A stretch of DNA of 5,206 nt from Frankiales bacterium (GTDB lineage: Bacteria; Actinomycetota; Actinomycetes; Mycobacteriales; SCTD01). Location of the stretch: NCBI GenBank assembly GCA_004299215.1, contig SCTD01000066.1, positions 1 to 5,206 of the forward strand, read 5' to 3'. Position numbers and translations under genes: made by a program. The number at the start of each line of letters is the position of its first letter. The first letter of the stretch is position 1. Positions 1 to 4,822 of the stretch are shown here, piece after piece. Under the pieces are notes generated by a model. It searched no databases, was not told where the DNA came from, and saw only the letters and a list, made by a program, of their open reading frames with translations.

Positions 1-1
1 C

Positions 2-508
2 CTGAAGAAGCGGCACGGCAGCGGTGAGGTGCTCGGCGAGGAGCCGCTGGACCTGCCGCCGCGGCAGCTGCGCACCCGGTCGGTCTGGTACACCGTCGCG
101 CCCGAGCTGCTCGAGCGGGCCGGGCTGTCCTCGGCGGACGTGCCGGGCGCGGCGCACGCCGCCGAGCACGCGGCGATCGGGCTGCTGCCGCTGTTCGCGA
201 CCTGCGACCGGTGGGACATCGGCGGGGTGTCGACCGCCGTGCACCCGGACACCGGTCTGTGCACCGTCTTCGTGTACGATGGGCACCCCGGTGGCGCGGG
301 CTTCTCCGAGCAGGGGTTCGTCCGGGGAGCCGACTGGCTGCGCGCGACCCGGGACGCGATCGCGTCGTGCGAGTGCCCGAGCGGCTGCCCGTCCTGCGTG
401 CAGTCACCCAAGTGCGGCAACGGCAACGAGCCGCTGGACAAGGCGGGCGCGGTGCGGCTGCTGGACGCCGTCCTGGCGAGTGGTCTGGCGCCTGCCCCGG
501 CTGGGTAG
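2..508 (+). CDS. DEAD/DEAH-box helicase, MrfA/Rv3649-type, C-terminal part (5' truncated by window edge)
   Basis: The open frame runs in from the left edge, so only the last 168 residues are present and the helicase core itself is not visible. What can be seen is the C-terminal DUF1998-like region: an AHAAEHAAIGLLPL block (fragment residues about 51-64), the block YDGHPGGAGFSE (92-103), and a cysteine cluster CECPSGCPSCVQSPKC with Cys at fragment residues 123, 125, 129, 132 and 138, followed by GNGNEPLDKAGA. In Bacillus MrfA (YprA) and its relatives a four-cysteine site in this domain binds zinc; these proteins are ATP-dependent 3'-5' DNA helicases linked to repair of mitomycin-type damage. 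The convergent Tad operon supports the 'helicase/secretion neighbourhood' DECH helicase assignment (Mycobacterium Rv3649). The family is identified confidently; the exact cellular role is inferred. Ends in TAG at 506-508. Confidence 0.9.
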   Translation: MKKRHGSGEVLGEEPLDLPPRQLRTRSVWYTVAPELLERAGLSSADVPGAAHAAEHAAIGLLPLFATCDRWDIGGVSTAVHPDTGLCTVFVYDGHPGGAGFSEQGFVRGADWLRATRDAIASCECPSGCPSCVQSPKCGNGNEPLDKAGAVRLLDAVLASGLAPAPAG

Positions 509-515
509 GCCACGG

Positions 516-935
516 GTGTCCCGCCGCCTGCTGAAGGAGTCCGTCGTGGTCGTGCTAGGTCTGCTCCTGCTCGTCGCCGCTGTGGCCGTCGGCACCGCCG
601 TCGCCGTCGCGAACACCTCCGCCACCTCGCTGGAGGGCTTCGGCTACAGCCTGTCCGGGCTCACCCTCGGGGGGATCTTCCTGCTGGGCATGGCGCTCGG
701 TGCGCTGGCGCTGCTCGGCCTGCTGATGCTGCTCGGCGGCGCCCGTCGCCGGCGCGCCAAGCGGGTCGCCCAGCGGCGCGAGGTGGAGAGCGTCCGCAGC
801 GAGCAGGAGACGCTGGCCGAGGAGAACGCCCGGCTGCAGGCCGAGCTGGAGCAGTCCCGGAGCGTCTCGCCGTACCCGGCCGGCGACGCCGGTGACGCGA
901 CGGTGCTGCCTGCGCACGGCAAGCACCGCCGGTAG
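516..935 (+). CDS. Small LapA-like (DUF1049-like) membrane protein with coiled coil
   Basis: A 139-residue protein with N-terminal basic residues (SRRLLK), a first membrane helix at about residues 10-32 ending in VAVANTS, a short loop (about 33-49), a second helix rich in Leu/Gly/Ala (about 50-74), then RRRRAKR and a charged, heptad-like coiled coil (about 80-115, containing EETLAEEN-like and LQAELEQ stretches), and a polar tail. This two-helix plus coiled-coil plan, with Asn just after helix one, resembles the LapA/DUF1049 family; in Gram-positive actinobacteria the role is unknown. Start choice: GTG 516 lies 7 bases after the helicase stop, keeps a positive-inside N-terminus, and all ten codons up to 546 end in G or C. 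GTG 546 has a better ribosome site (AAGGAG at 534-539, 6 bases upstream) but would begin inside the first helix, giving 129 residues. Probably cotranscribed with the helicase. Confidence 0.75.
   Translation: MSRRLLKESVVVVLGLLLLVAAVAVGTAVAVANTSATSLEGFGYSLSGLTLGGIFLLGMALGALALLGLLMLLGGARRRRAKRVAQRREVESVRSEQETLAEENARLQAELEQSRSVSPYPAGDAGDATVLPAHGKHRR
534..539 (+). promoter_or_regulatory. AAGGAG ribosome-site match favouring alternative start GTG 546
   Basis: AAGGAG lies 6 bases before an in-frame GTG at 546-548. It is the best Shine-Dalgarno match near the LapA-like gene and is the only argument for the shorter form. It also simply encodes Lys-Glu in the longer form, so it may be chance. Only a weak AGG (507-509) precedes GTG 516. 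Confidence 0.35.
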
Positions 936-945
936 CGCCGGTAGC
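928..945 (+). repeat. 9-bp tandem duplication GCCGGTAGC that doubles the stop codon
   Basis: GCCGGTAGC occurs at 928-936 and again, immediately adjacent, at 937-945. Because the unit is 9 bases it keeps phase: the TAG at 933-935 ends the LapA-like gene and a second in-frame TAG follows at 942-944. The second copy also forms the left arm of the junction hairpin. Confidence 0.8.
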
Positions 946-954
946 GCCTACGGC
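937..954. terminator. Possible bidirectional terminator hairpin at a convergent junction
   Basis: GCCGGTAG (937-944) can pair with CTACGGC (948-954) as a 7-bp stem with one bulged G and a 3-base CGC loop. It lies exactly between the end of the LapA-like gene (stop 933-935) and the end of the surface-protein gene on the other strand (its stop is 948-950, inside the right arm). There is no T-tract on either side, so termination is plausible but weakly supported; the stem is short for this GC content. Confidence 0.35.
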
Positions 955-2237
955 TCCTCGGAGGTCGCACCCAGCCAGCGGCGCAGGTGGGCCCCGGCGA
1001 GCAGCAGCAGCAGCGCGCCGGCCGTGCTGGTCGCGAGCCGCTCGGAGTCGAGGGCGGAGCCGACCACGTTGCGCACCGCGGCGGTGGGACCGGTCGCCTC
1101 GACCTCCTCCGTCACGATCTGGTCCTCGAAGCCCAGGGTCGGCTCGTAGGTGCCGTCGGCCAGCTCCGGGGCGATCGCCGGGGCCTGCTGCGGAAGCGGC
1201 GGCAGCTTCGGGATGCCCAGCTTGGGGCCGAACGAGCTGAATCCCAGCGCGAAGGCCTTGCGCTGCGCGACGGCCTTGGCATCGGCGGTCTCGCCGGAGG
1301 AGGACGTGCCGGAGCCGATCGGGGCCGCTGTGCCGCCGCCACCTCCTGAGGTGGTGCCGCCGCCGGAGCCGGGGGAGCCGGTGCCGCCGCTACCGGTGCC
1401 GCCGCCCGCGCTACCGCCCGAGCCGCCGGAGGGGTCGCCGGACGCGCCGTCGGAGGGTGTGGTGCCGGGGTCGGTGTCACCGCCGCTCGCGCCGCCACCC
1501 GTCGATCCACCGGACGCGGGCTCCGGGGAGGGAGCCGGGGCGGACAGGGTGACCGACGCCGGTGAGGACAGCGGGGACTCGATCGTGCTGCTGGAGCCGG
1601 GCGCGGTGGACCGCAGGGCGCGTACGGCGTAGGTGTGCGCCCCGCTGCCGTCGACGGCGTAGGTGATCACGGCGCTGCAGGTCGACCCCTCGCAGGCGCT
1701 GCGGCCGATGCCGTCCTTGACCACGGTGTCGCCCTCGACGACCTGCCAGCCGGTCAGGTCGGGCTCGTCGCCCTTGCGCCAGCTGACGCGGGCCTCGCGG
1801 GGGCTGACCTCGGACGCGGTGACCGACTGGGGGGCCTTCGGCGCGATCCGGGTGACGAAGGTGGAGGTGCCGGTGCCGCCGCCGCTCTGCGTGACGGTCC
1901 AGGTGCCGTTGGGGGCCGGGACGCAGCCGCCGCTGCTGGTGAAGCAGCCGGTGTCCATCGTCCAGGAGAGCGTGCCGCCGCTCAGGTTGGCCGGCGCGGT
2001 CGCGATCGTCGTCGTCGACCCGGACGGGCTGGTCAGCGTCAGCCGGTTCTCGCTGGTGGAGCGGCCGTAGTCGGCGCTGATGGTGAAGCTGCTGTAGGAC
2101 GTGAAGACCGTGCCGTTGCCCGGGGCGGTCACCGCGGCGCTCGCCGCCAGCGCGGTCGCGACCAGCACCAGGCCGGTCAGCGGCAGCACGAGGGCCCCCG
2201 TCACCGCACGACGCAGCCCGCTCCTGGACGTGGTCAT
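948..2237 (-). CDS. Secreted, membrane-anchored surface protein with Ig-like and Fn3-like domains and a Gly/Ser-rich stalk
   Basis: A 429-residue protein. Residues 1-35 look like a signal peptide: basic SRSGLRR, a hydrophobic stretch, then an ALAASAA cleavage region. Residues about 36-130 form a beta-rich Ig-like segment with Cys98 and Cys105. Residues about 134-234 resemble a fibronectin type III domain (PQSVTASEVSPREARVSW, TGWQVVEGD, HTYAVRAL) with Cys182 and Cys187. Residues about 235-315 are a Pro-, then Gly/Ser/Thr-rich stalk. Residues 316-400 are a less repetitive region, and about 402-418 a membrane helix followed by RRWLGATSEEP. The C-terminal plan (short motif, helix, Arg pair) is like a sortase substrate, but the motif LATST is not the canonical LAXTG. 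ATG 2237 is chosen because its first four bases overlap the sortase stop (ATGA) and GGAGG lies 10 bases upstream (2248-2252); the frame stays open further upstream but only through the sortase gene. A role in cell-surface display or adhesion is inference; no enzymatic motif is visible. Confidence 0.88.
   Translation of the reverse strand: MTTSRSGLRRAVTGALVLPLTGLVLVATALAASAAVTAPGNGTVFTSYSSFTISADYGRSTSENRLTLTSPSGSTTTIATAPANLSGGTLSWTMDTGCFTSSGGCVPAPNGTWTVTQSGGGTGTSTFVTRIAPKAPQSVTASEVSPREARVSWRKGDEPDLTGWQVVEGDTVVKDGIGRSACEGSTCSAVITYAVDGSGAHTYAVRALRSTAPGSSSTIESPLSSPASVTLSAPAPSPEPASGGSTGGGASGGDTDPGTTPSDGASGDPSGGSGGSAGGGTGSGGTGSPGSGGGTTSGGGGGTAAPIGSGTSSSGETADAKAVAQRKAFALGFSSFGPKLGIPKLPPLPQQAPAIAPELADGTYEPTLGFEDQIVTEEVEATGPTAAVRNVVGSALDSERLATSTAGALLLLLAGAHLRRWLGATSEEP
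1293..1535 (-). repeat. Low-complexity Pro/Gly/Ser/Thr stalk coding region
   Basis: This part of the surface-protein gene encodes residues about 235-315, made largely of Gly, Ser, Thr, Ala and Pro, with short runs such as GGSGGSAGGGTGSGG. The DNA is a degenerate array of CCG/GCC-type triplets rather than an exact repeat. Such stretches act as flexible, wall-spanning linkers in Gram-positive surface proteins. The region could vary in length between strains through slippage, but no exact long repeat unit is seen. Confidence 0.8.
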
Positions 2238-2938
2238 GACTTCTTGGCCTCCGGAACGATCGTCTCGCTCTTGACGAGCTCGAAGCGCATGATCAGCCGC
2301 TGCCGGGCGCTGCCCTTGGGGTGGCAGGTGGTGAGCGTCAGCAGGCTCTTGGTGCCCTCCTGCGCGACGACCGAGAAGTCGGTCGGCGGGACCACCCACG
2401 GGTTGCCGTGACCGTCGAAGTCGCCCACGGCGCGGTAGGTGTGCACCGCGAAGGGCGTCTCGAGCTCCACCACGTCTCCCTCGGTCAGTTCGTCCATCCG
2501 GTTGAACGGACGGCCGTACGTCGTGCGGTGACCGGCGATGGCGACGTTGCCCGGCTCGCCCGGGAGGGGGCTGGTCTCGTAGTGCCCGGCGCCCGCGCGC
2601 AGCGCGGCGGGAGTGGTGCCCTCCACGACGAGGATCTCGACGTCGAGCTTGGGGATGCGCAGCGTGGTGAGGCCGTCGCCGACCGGGATGCGGCGCTCGG
2701 CGTAGGCCGCGCGCACCTCCGGGTCGTCGAACGCCTGCTGCAGACGACCCTGCTGGTACTGGCTGTAGAGGTCGGTGCCGACCGGGTAGGCGAACATCAC
2801 CACGCCGGCCAGGAAGAGCACGACCGACAGCACCGACACCGCCCGGCGGCCGCCCGGGCGGCGCAGCGCGTCACCCGCGAGTGCACCCAGCGGGCGCGAC
2901 CGCTCGGGGACGGGCGGGGCGACGAACGACGGCTGCAT
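2234..2938 (-). CDS. srtE: Class E sortase (cysteine transpeptidase)
   Basis: A 234-residue membrane-tethered sortase. A proline- and basic-rich cytoplasmic N-terminus is followed by a membrane helix (about 33-52), a linker, and the sortase beta-barrel from about residue 86 (DGLTTLRIPKLDV). The catalytic triad is recognisable: His137 in IAGHRTTYGRPF, Cys205 in LTLTTCHP, and Arg214 in ARQRLIMRFEL. The GHRTTYG and TTCHP wording is characteristic of the class E/SrtE group of high-GC actinobacteria, which cleaves LAXTG-type signals and links proteins to peptidoglycan; class is assigned from motifs only. ATG 2938 has GGAG (2947-2950) 8 bases upstream. Its TGA overlaps the ATG of the surface-protein gene (ATGA, 2234-2237), so the two are translationally coupled and the neighbour is the obvious candidate substrate. 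Length is normal and all key residues are present. Confidence 0.94.
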   Translation of the reverse strand: MQPSFVAPPVPERSRPLGALAGDALRRPGGRRAVSVLSVVLFLAGVVMFAYPVGTDLYSQYQQGRLQQAFDDPEVRAAYAERRIPVGDGLTTLRIPKLDVEILVVEGTTPAALRAGAGHYETSPLPGEPGNVAIAGHRTTYGRPFNRMDELTEGDVVELETPFAVHTYRAVGDFDGHGNPWVVPPTDFSVVAQEGTKSLLTLTTCHPKGSARQRLIMRFELVKSETIVPEAKKS

Positions 2939-3017
2939 GCCGGGGACTCCAGGGATCGGTCGTGCGGGGAACGGTCGGCCGTCGGGCTGCCGAACCGGAC
3001 ACCGGGTGCAACGACGA

Positions 3018-3046
3018 CCGCTGGGCGAGGTTACGCCCGGCAGCGG
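3018..3046 (-). promoter_or_regulatory. Possible sortase promoter: TAACCT in the loop of an inverted repeat
   Basis: On the - strand TAACCT (3033 to 3028) fits the TANNNT form of a -10 box, about 90 bases before the sortase start. No good -35 box is seen at the right distance. The six bases are exactly the loop of an imperfect inverted repeat: left arm CCGCTGGGCG (3018-3027), right arm 3034-3046 with a 3-base bulge (3039-3041), giving two 5-bp stems. This could be an operator-like site, an RNA hairpin, or chance in GC-rich DNA. The rest of the 178-base gap 2939-3116 holds the terminator-like hairpin described separately and nothing else convincing. Confidence 0.3.
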
Positions 3047-3090
3047 CCCCGGCAGGGTGATGCTGAGGCCGCTTGTAGGACGTCCCGGAC

Positions 3091-3110
3091 GAAGCGGGCG
3101 TTCCCGCCTC
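3091..3110 (-). terminator. Terminator-like hairpin after the six-helix membrane protein
   Basis: In the - strand transcript GAGGCGGG pairs with CCCGCTTC across a 4-base AACG loop: 8 pairs, one of them G-U. It begins 6 bases after the TAG of the membrane-protein gene. No U-tract follows, which is common for actinobacterial intrinsic terminators but also weakens the call. If it works, sortase and surface protein are a separate transcription unit from the pilus genes. Confidence 0.45.
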
Positions 3111-3116
3111 GGCGCG

Positions 3117-3779
3117 CTAGACCGCGGCCGGCTGCGGTGCGCTGTCGACCGGCGCGCTCTCCTTGGTGGCGAGCAGGCAGACGCCGACCACGACGCCCCA
3201 CAGCGGCAGCAGCATGAAGCCGACCCAGGCGCTGAAGATGCTGCCGAGCGCAGCCAGCCCGAGCAGGGCGGAGAGCACGAGGGTCCACTGCGGGACGACC
3301 CGGGCCCGCCGGTTGCTCAGGCTGAAGGCGACGGCCATCGCGGCCGCCGCCATGACGGCGGCCGTGGCCGTGTAGTAGCCGATCGACTCGACGAGCAGAG
3401 CGGAGCCGCCGTCCGGCTCGTACCCGCCCTCGGCGGCGGCGAGGCCCGCACCGTTCAGCAGCGCGGCTGCGGCGCCGAAGCCGGCCGCCGAGGCGACGCC
3501 GCCGGCGAGCACCACCACCGGCAACGGACCGTCGTCGACCCGCCGCAGCAGCCAGTGCAGGCCGCTCGCCATCAGCAGGAACAGGACGGTGGCGTAGGTG
3601 AGGAGGATCGAGCCGCGGGACGCCGCGTCGGAGTTGCTGTCGTCGGCCCAGAAGGCCTCGTAGAGCTCTGCCGCATCGGAGCCGTCGCGATCCGGGGTCG
3701 TGCCGCTGCTGACGATCCCGACGAACAGGATCACGCCGAAGAGCACGGCGGCCAGTCCGATCCACTGCCTGCGTGACAT
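3117..3779 (-). CDS. Six-helix integral membrane protein of unknown function
   Basis: A 220-residue protein that I do not recognise as a named family. Hydrophobic helices lie at about 6-24, 57-78, 86-108, 131-154, 165-184 and 186-204. Arg-rich loops (SRR at 2-4, LLRR at 77-80, NRRAR at 156-160) alternate with acidic loops (about 28-56, rich in Asp/Glu; 112-126), predicting both termini inside and three loops outside. The C-terminal tail is Ala/Pro/Ser-rich. No enzyme or transporter signature is visible. ATG 3779 is chosen because GGGAG (3786-3790) lies 6 bases upstream; the open frame further upstream lacks hydrophobic character and runs into the neighbouring gene. It follows the second TadE-like gene by 53 bases on the same strand, so it may be cotranscribed or use its own promoter. 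A link to pilus or sortase function rests only on position. Confidence 0.85.
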   Translation of the reverse strand: MSRRQWIGLAAVLFGVILFVGIVSSGTTPDRDGSDAAELYEAFWADDSNSDAASRGSILLTYATVLFLLMASGLHWLLRRVDDGPLPVVVLAGGVASAAGFGAAAALLNGAGLAAAEGGYEPDGGSALLVESIGYYTATAAVMAAAAMAVAFSLSNRRARVVPQWTLVLSALLGLAALGSIFSAWVGFMLLPLWGVVVGVCLLATKESAPVDSAPQPAAV

Positions 3780-3807
3780 GGGTGTCTCCCTCGCTCGGAT
3801 GCCGCAC

Positions 3808-3836
3808 AAGGTGAGGGCGATGTCGCGTTGCGTCAA
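3808..3836 (-). promoter_or_regulatory. Possible promoter for the six-helix membrane protein
   Basis: On the - strand TTGACG (3836 to 3831) resembles a -35 box; 17 bases later CACCTT (3813 to 3808) is a poor -10 match. The TTGA of the -35 box includes the TGA stop of the upstream TadE-like gene. A transcript from here would have a leader of only about 20 bases, carrying the GGGAG ribosome site. The -10 is weak, so this is tentative. Confidence 0.28.
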
Positions 3837-4192
3837 CGAGGCGCGCGGGAAGCCGGCCCGGCACGGGCGCGCGAGGTCGCGGTGCCCAGCCGCCCCAGCG
3901 GCCCGGGCGGCCGGATCTCGACCCACACCTCGGCGACATCGCCGTCGAGCCGGCAGCGGAGCAGGCGGCCAGCGTCGACAGCCGTGGTGCGACCGGCCCA
4001 GCCACAGGCGACGGCCGGTCCGTCGAGGGCGTGCTGGGCGGCGGCCAGAGCGGCGAGGTCGGCGACGGCGGCGGCTCGCTGACGGGCCACCCCGACGGCG
4101 GTCAGGGCTGCGGCCGTGGCGGCGACGAGGGCGAGCAGCGCGGCCAGGCCGAGGACGAGGACGGCGCCCGCGCCGCAGTCGTCCCGGGTCAC
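3833..4192 (-). CDS. Helicase/secretion-neighbourhood TadE-like protein (Rv3654c type)
   Basis: A 119-residue protein. A short charged start (TRDDCGAGA) leads into a single membrane helix (about 10-35) and then VARQRAAAVADLAALAAAQHAL (about 35-56), the amphipathic segment typical of pseudopilin-like Tad proteins and of Mycobacterium Rv3654c. Two cysteines (63 and 80) could form a disulphide outside the membrane. The C-terminal 20 residues are Arg/Ala/Pro-rich and not obviously folded. Unlike the gene before it, there is no Glu five residues after a Gly cleavage site, so processing by prepilin peptidase is doubtful. GTG 4192 is chosen because it overlaps the preceding stop (GTGA, 4189-4192), implying translational coupling; there is no strong ribosome site of its own. 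Likely a minor component of the Flp/Tad pilus or secretion apparatus; the exact role is unknown. Confidence 0.85.
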   Translation of the reverse strand: MTRDDCGAGAVLVLGLAALLALVAATAAALTAVGVARQRAAAVADLAALAAAQHALDGPAVACGWAGRTTAVDAGRLLRCRLDGDVAEVWVEIRPPGPLGRLGTATSRARAGPASRAPR

Positions 4193-4560
4193 GTCAGCCC
4201 CGGTTCGACGGCGGCGGTCGCGCGGCCGCTGACCGTGACGGCCGGCAGCACGCGGAGCACAGCGCCGAAGGGCCGGACCTGCGCGGTCACCCGGACCTCC
4301 ACGGTGTCCTCCCCCGGCTCCGCGACGACGACCGCGCCGGGCGGCGCGAGCCGCTGCGCAGTCGCGCGCACGACCTCCGAGGACTCGCCTCGGGCAGCGT
4401 CCCGGGCCCCGGCCCGGGCGGCGTCGACGCACCGCAGCTGCGCGGACAGGCAGGCGAGCACCCAGACGGCGGCTGCCAGGACGACGAGCAGGACCGGGAG
4501 CAGCACGGCCGTCTCGGCGGTGACGCTGCCGCGGTCGGCTCTGCATGGACGGACAGGCAC
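4189..4560 (-). CDS. TadE-like minor pilin (Rv3655c type)
   Basis: A 123-residue protein. The type IV prepilin-like signal is DRGSVTAETAV: Gly11 before the cleavage point and Glu16 at mature position 5, then a membrane helix (about 17-38), Cys44, and a short mixed alpha/beta periplasm-side domain with alternating Val-rich strands (VVVAEPGEDTVEVRVTAQV). TadE/TadF proteins are pseudopilins processed by the Tad prepilin peptidase and needed for Flp pilus assembly. GTG 4560 is chosen because GGAGGAG (4565-4571) sits just upstream, with GGAGG ending 6 bases before it; the frame extends to GTG 4605, but that start would fall within the strong hairpin at 4579-4615. Follows the pilin gene by 67 bases and is coupled to the next TadE-like gene by a GTGA overlap. 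Confidence 0.9.
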   Translation of the reverse strand: MPVRPCRADRGSVTAETAVLLPVLLVVLAAAVWVLACLSAQLRCVDAARAGARDAARGESSEVVRATAQRLAPPGAVVVAEPGEDTVEVRVTAQVRPFGAVLRVLPAVTVSGRATAAVEPGLT

Positions 4561-4564
4561 GGGT

Positions 4565-4571
4565 CTCCTCC
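4565..4571 (-). promoter_or_regulatory. Ribosome-binding site that fixes the TadE-like start
   Basis: GGAGGAG on the - strand, 4 bases before GTG 4560 (6 bases from its GGAGG core). It selects 4560 over the upstream in-frame GTG at 4605 and lies only 7 bases after the strong hairpin 4579-4615, so folding of that hairpin leaves the site exposed. Confidence 0.75.
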
Positions 4572-4578
4572 CGGCCGG

Positions 4579-4615
4579 GCCCGGGCCGGCGCGCGTCGCG
4601 CGCACCGGCCCGGGC
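4579..4615 (-). other. Very strong intercistronic hairpin between pilin and TadE genes
   Basis: Perfect 11-bp arms, GCCCGGGCCGG at 4579-4589 and CCGGCCCGGGC at 4605-4615, enclose one mismatch (4590/4604), a further 5 G-C pairs and a 3-base loop (4596-4598). It begins 12 bases after the pilin stop and ends 7 bases before the TadE ribosome site. No T-tract follows. This is the most stable structure I can see in the window. It probably acts in the - strand mRNA as a partial terminator or a 3' stability element for the pilin message; which of these is inference. Confidence 0.8.
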
Positions 4616-4627
4616 GAGGGGGCGGGG

Positions 4628-4822
4628 TCAGAAGACGAGCGAGAACGCCTTGCCGATGACGTCGGCGACCAGCCCGAGGATCTCGGGGCTGGTGATCACC
4701 TTGTAGAGGATGCCGCCGAAGCCGCAGGCCGCGACGGTGGCCACGGCGTACTCCGCCGTGGCCATGCCGGCGTCGGACGGCAGCTCCTGCAGACGGGCGG
4801 GGGACGTGGGACGAGCGCGCAT
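4628..4822 (-). CDS. Flp-type major pilin, DUF4244 family (Rv3656c type)
   Basis: A 64-residue prepilin. A short, basic leader (RARPTSPARLQELPSDAG) ends in Gly19; cleavage there by the Tad prepilin peptidase would give a mature 45-residue pilin starting MATAEYAVATVAACGFGG, with Glu at position 5 and Tyr at 6 as in Flp/type IVb pilins. One hydrophobic helix (about 26-43) and a short amphipathic tail ending ...KAFSLVF complete it. It would be assembled by the TadA ATPase and TadB/TadC platform into the pilus fibre. The start ATG 4822 has a near-perfect AGGAGGT (4828-4834), with the GGAGG core 6 bases away, the best ribosome site in the window and consistent with high expression. It is set off by 162 bases from the upstream TadC-like gene and by a hairpin from the downstream TadE gene. 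Confidence 0.93.
   Translation of the reverse strand: MRARPTSPARLQELPSDAGMATAEYAVATVAACGFGGILYKVITSPEILGLVADVIGKAFSLVF

Noticed and set aside
1293..1535. GC-triplet-rich stretch as a possible CRISPR or tandem-repeat array
   Set aside because: No exact repeat-spacer pattern; it is degenerate coding sequence for a Gly/Ser/Thr stalk in an intact frame.
1150..2411. Long + strand open frames opposite the surface protein and sortase (1150-1632 and 1635-2411), including a proline-rich product
   Set aside because: They are the antisense of the Gly/Ser-rich stalk and sortase codons; GC-rich DNA lacks stop codons by chance. No ribosome site or recognisable domain, and the - strand genes show clear families.
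2957..3020. CGGTCG at 2957-2962 and 2972-2977 with inverted CGACCG at 3015-3020 as an operator
   Set aside because: Six-base GC-rich matches are expected by chance in this composition, spacing is irregular, and one more copy lies within coding sequence.
2321..3776. Long + strand frames (2321-3217 and 2937-3776) across the sortase and membrane-protein genes
   Set aside because: Products are Arg/Ala/Gly-rich with no hydrophobic or domain pattern, while the opposite strand encodes a complete sortase and a regular six-helix protein.
3031..4005. - strand frame of 324 codons overlapping the six-helix protein
   Set aside because: It is an Arg/Ala-rich frameshifted shadow of the membrane-protein gene and crosses two genuine gene boundaries.
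4561..4605. Upstream GTG 4605 as the start of the TadE-like gene
   Set aside because: It lies inside the strong hairpin and has no ribosome site, whereas GTG 4560 has GGAGGAG just upstream and gives a normal short prepilin leader.
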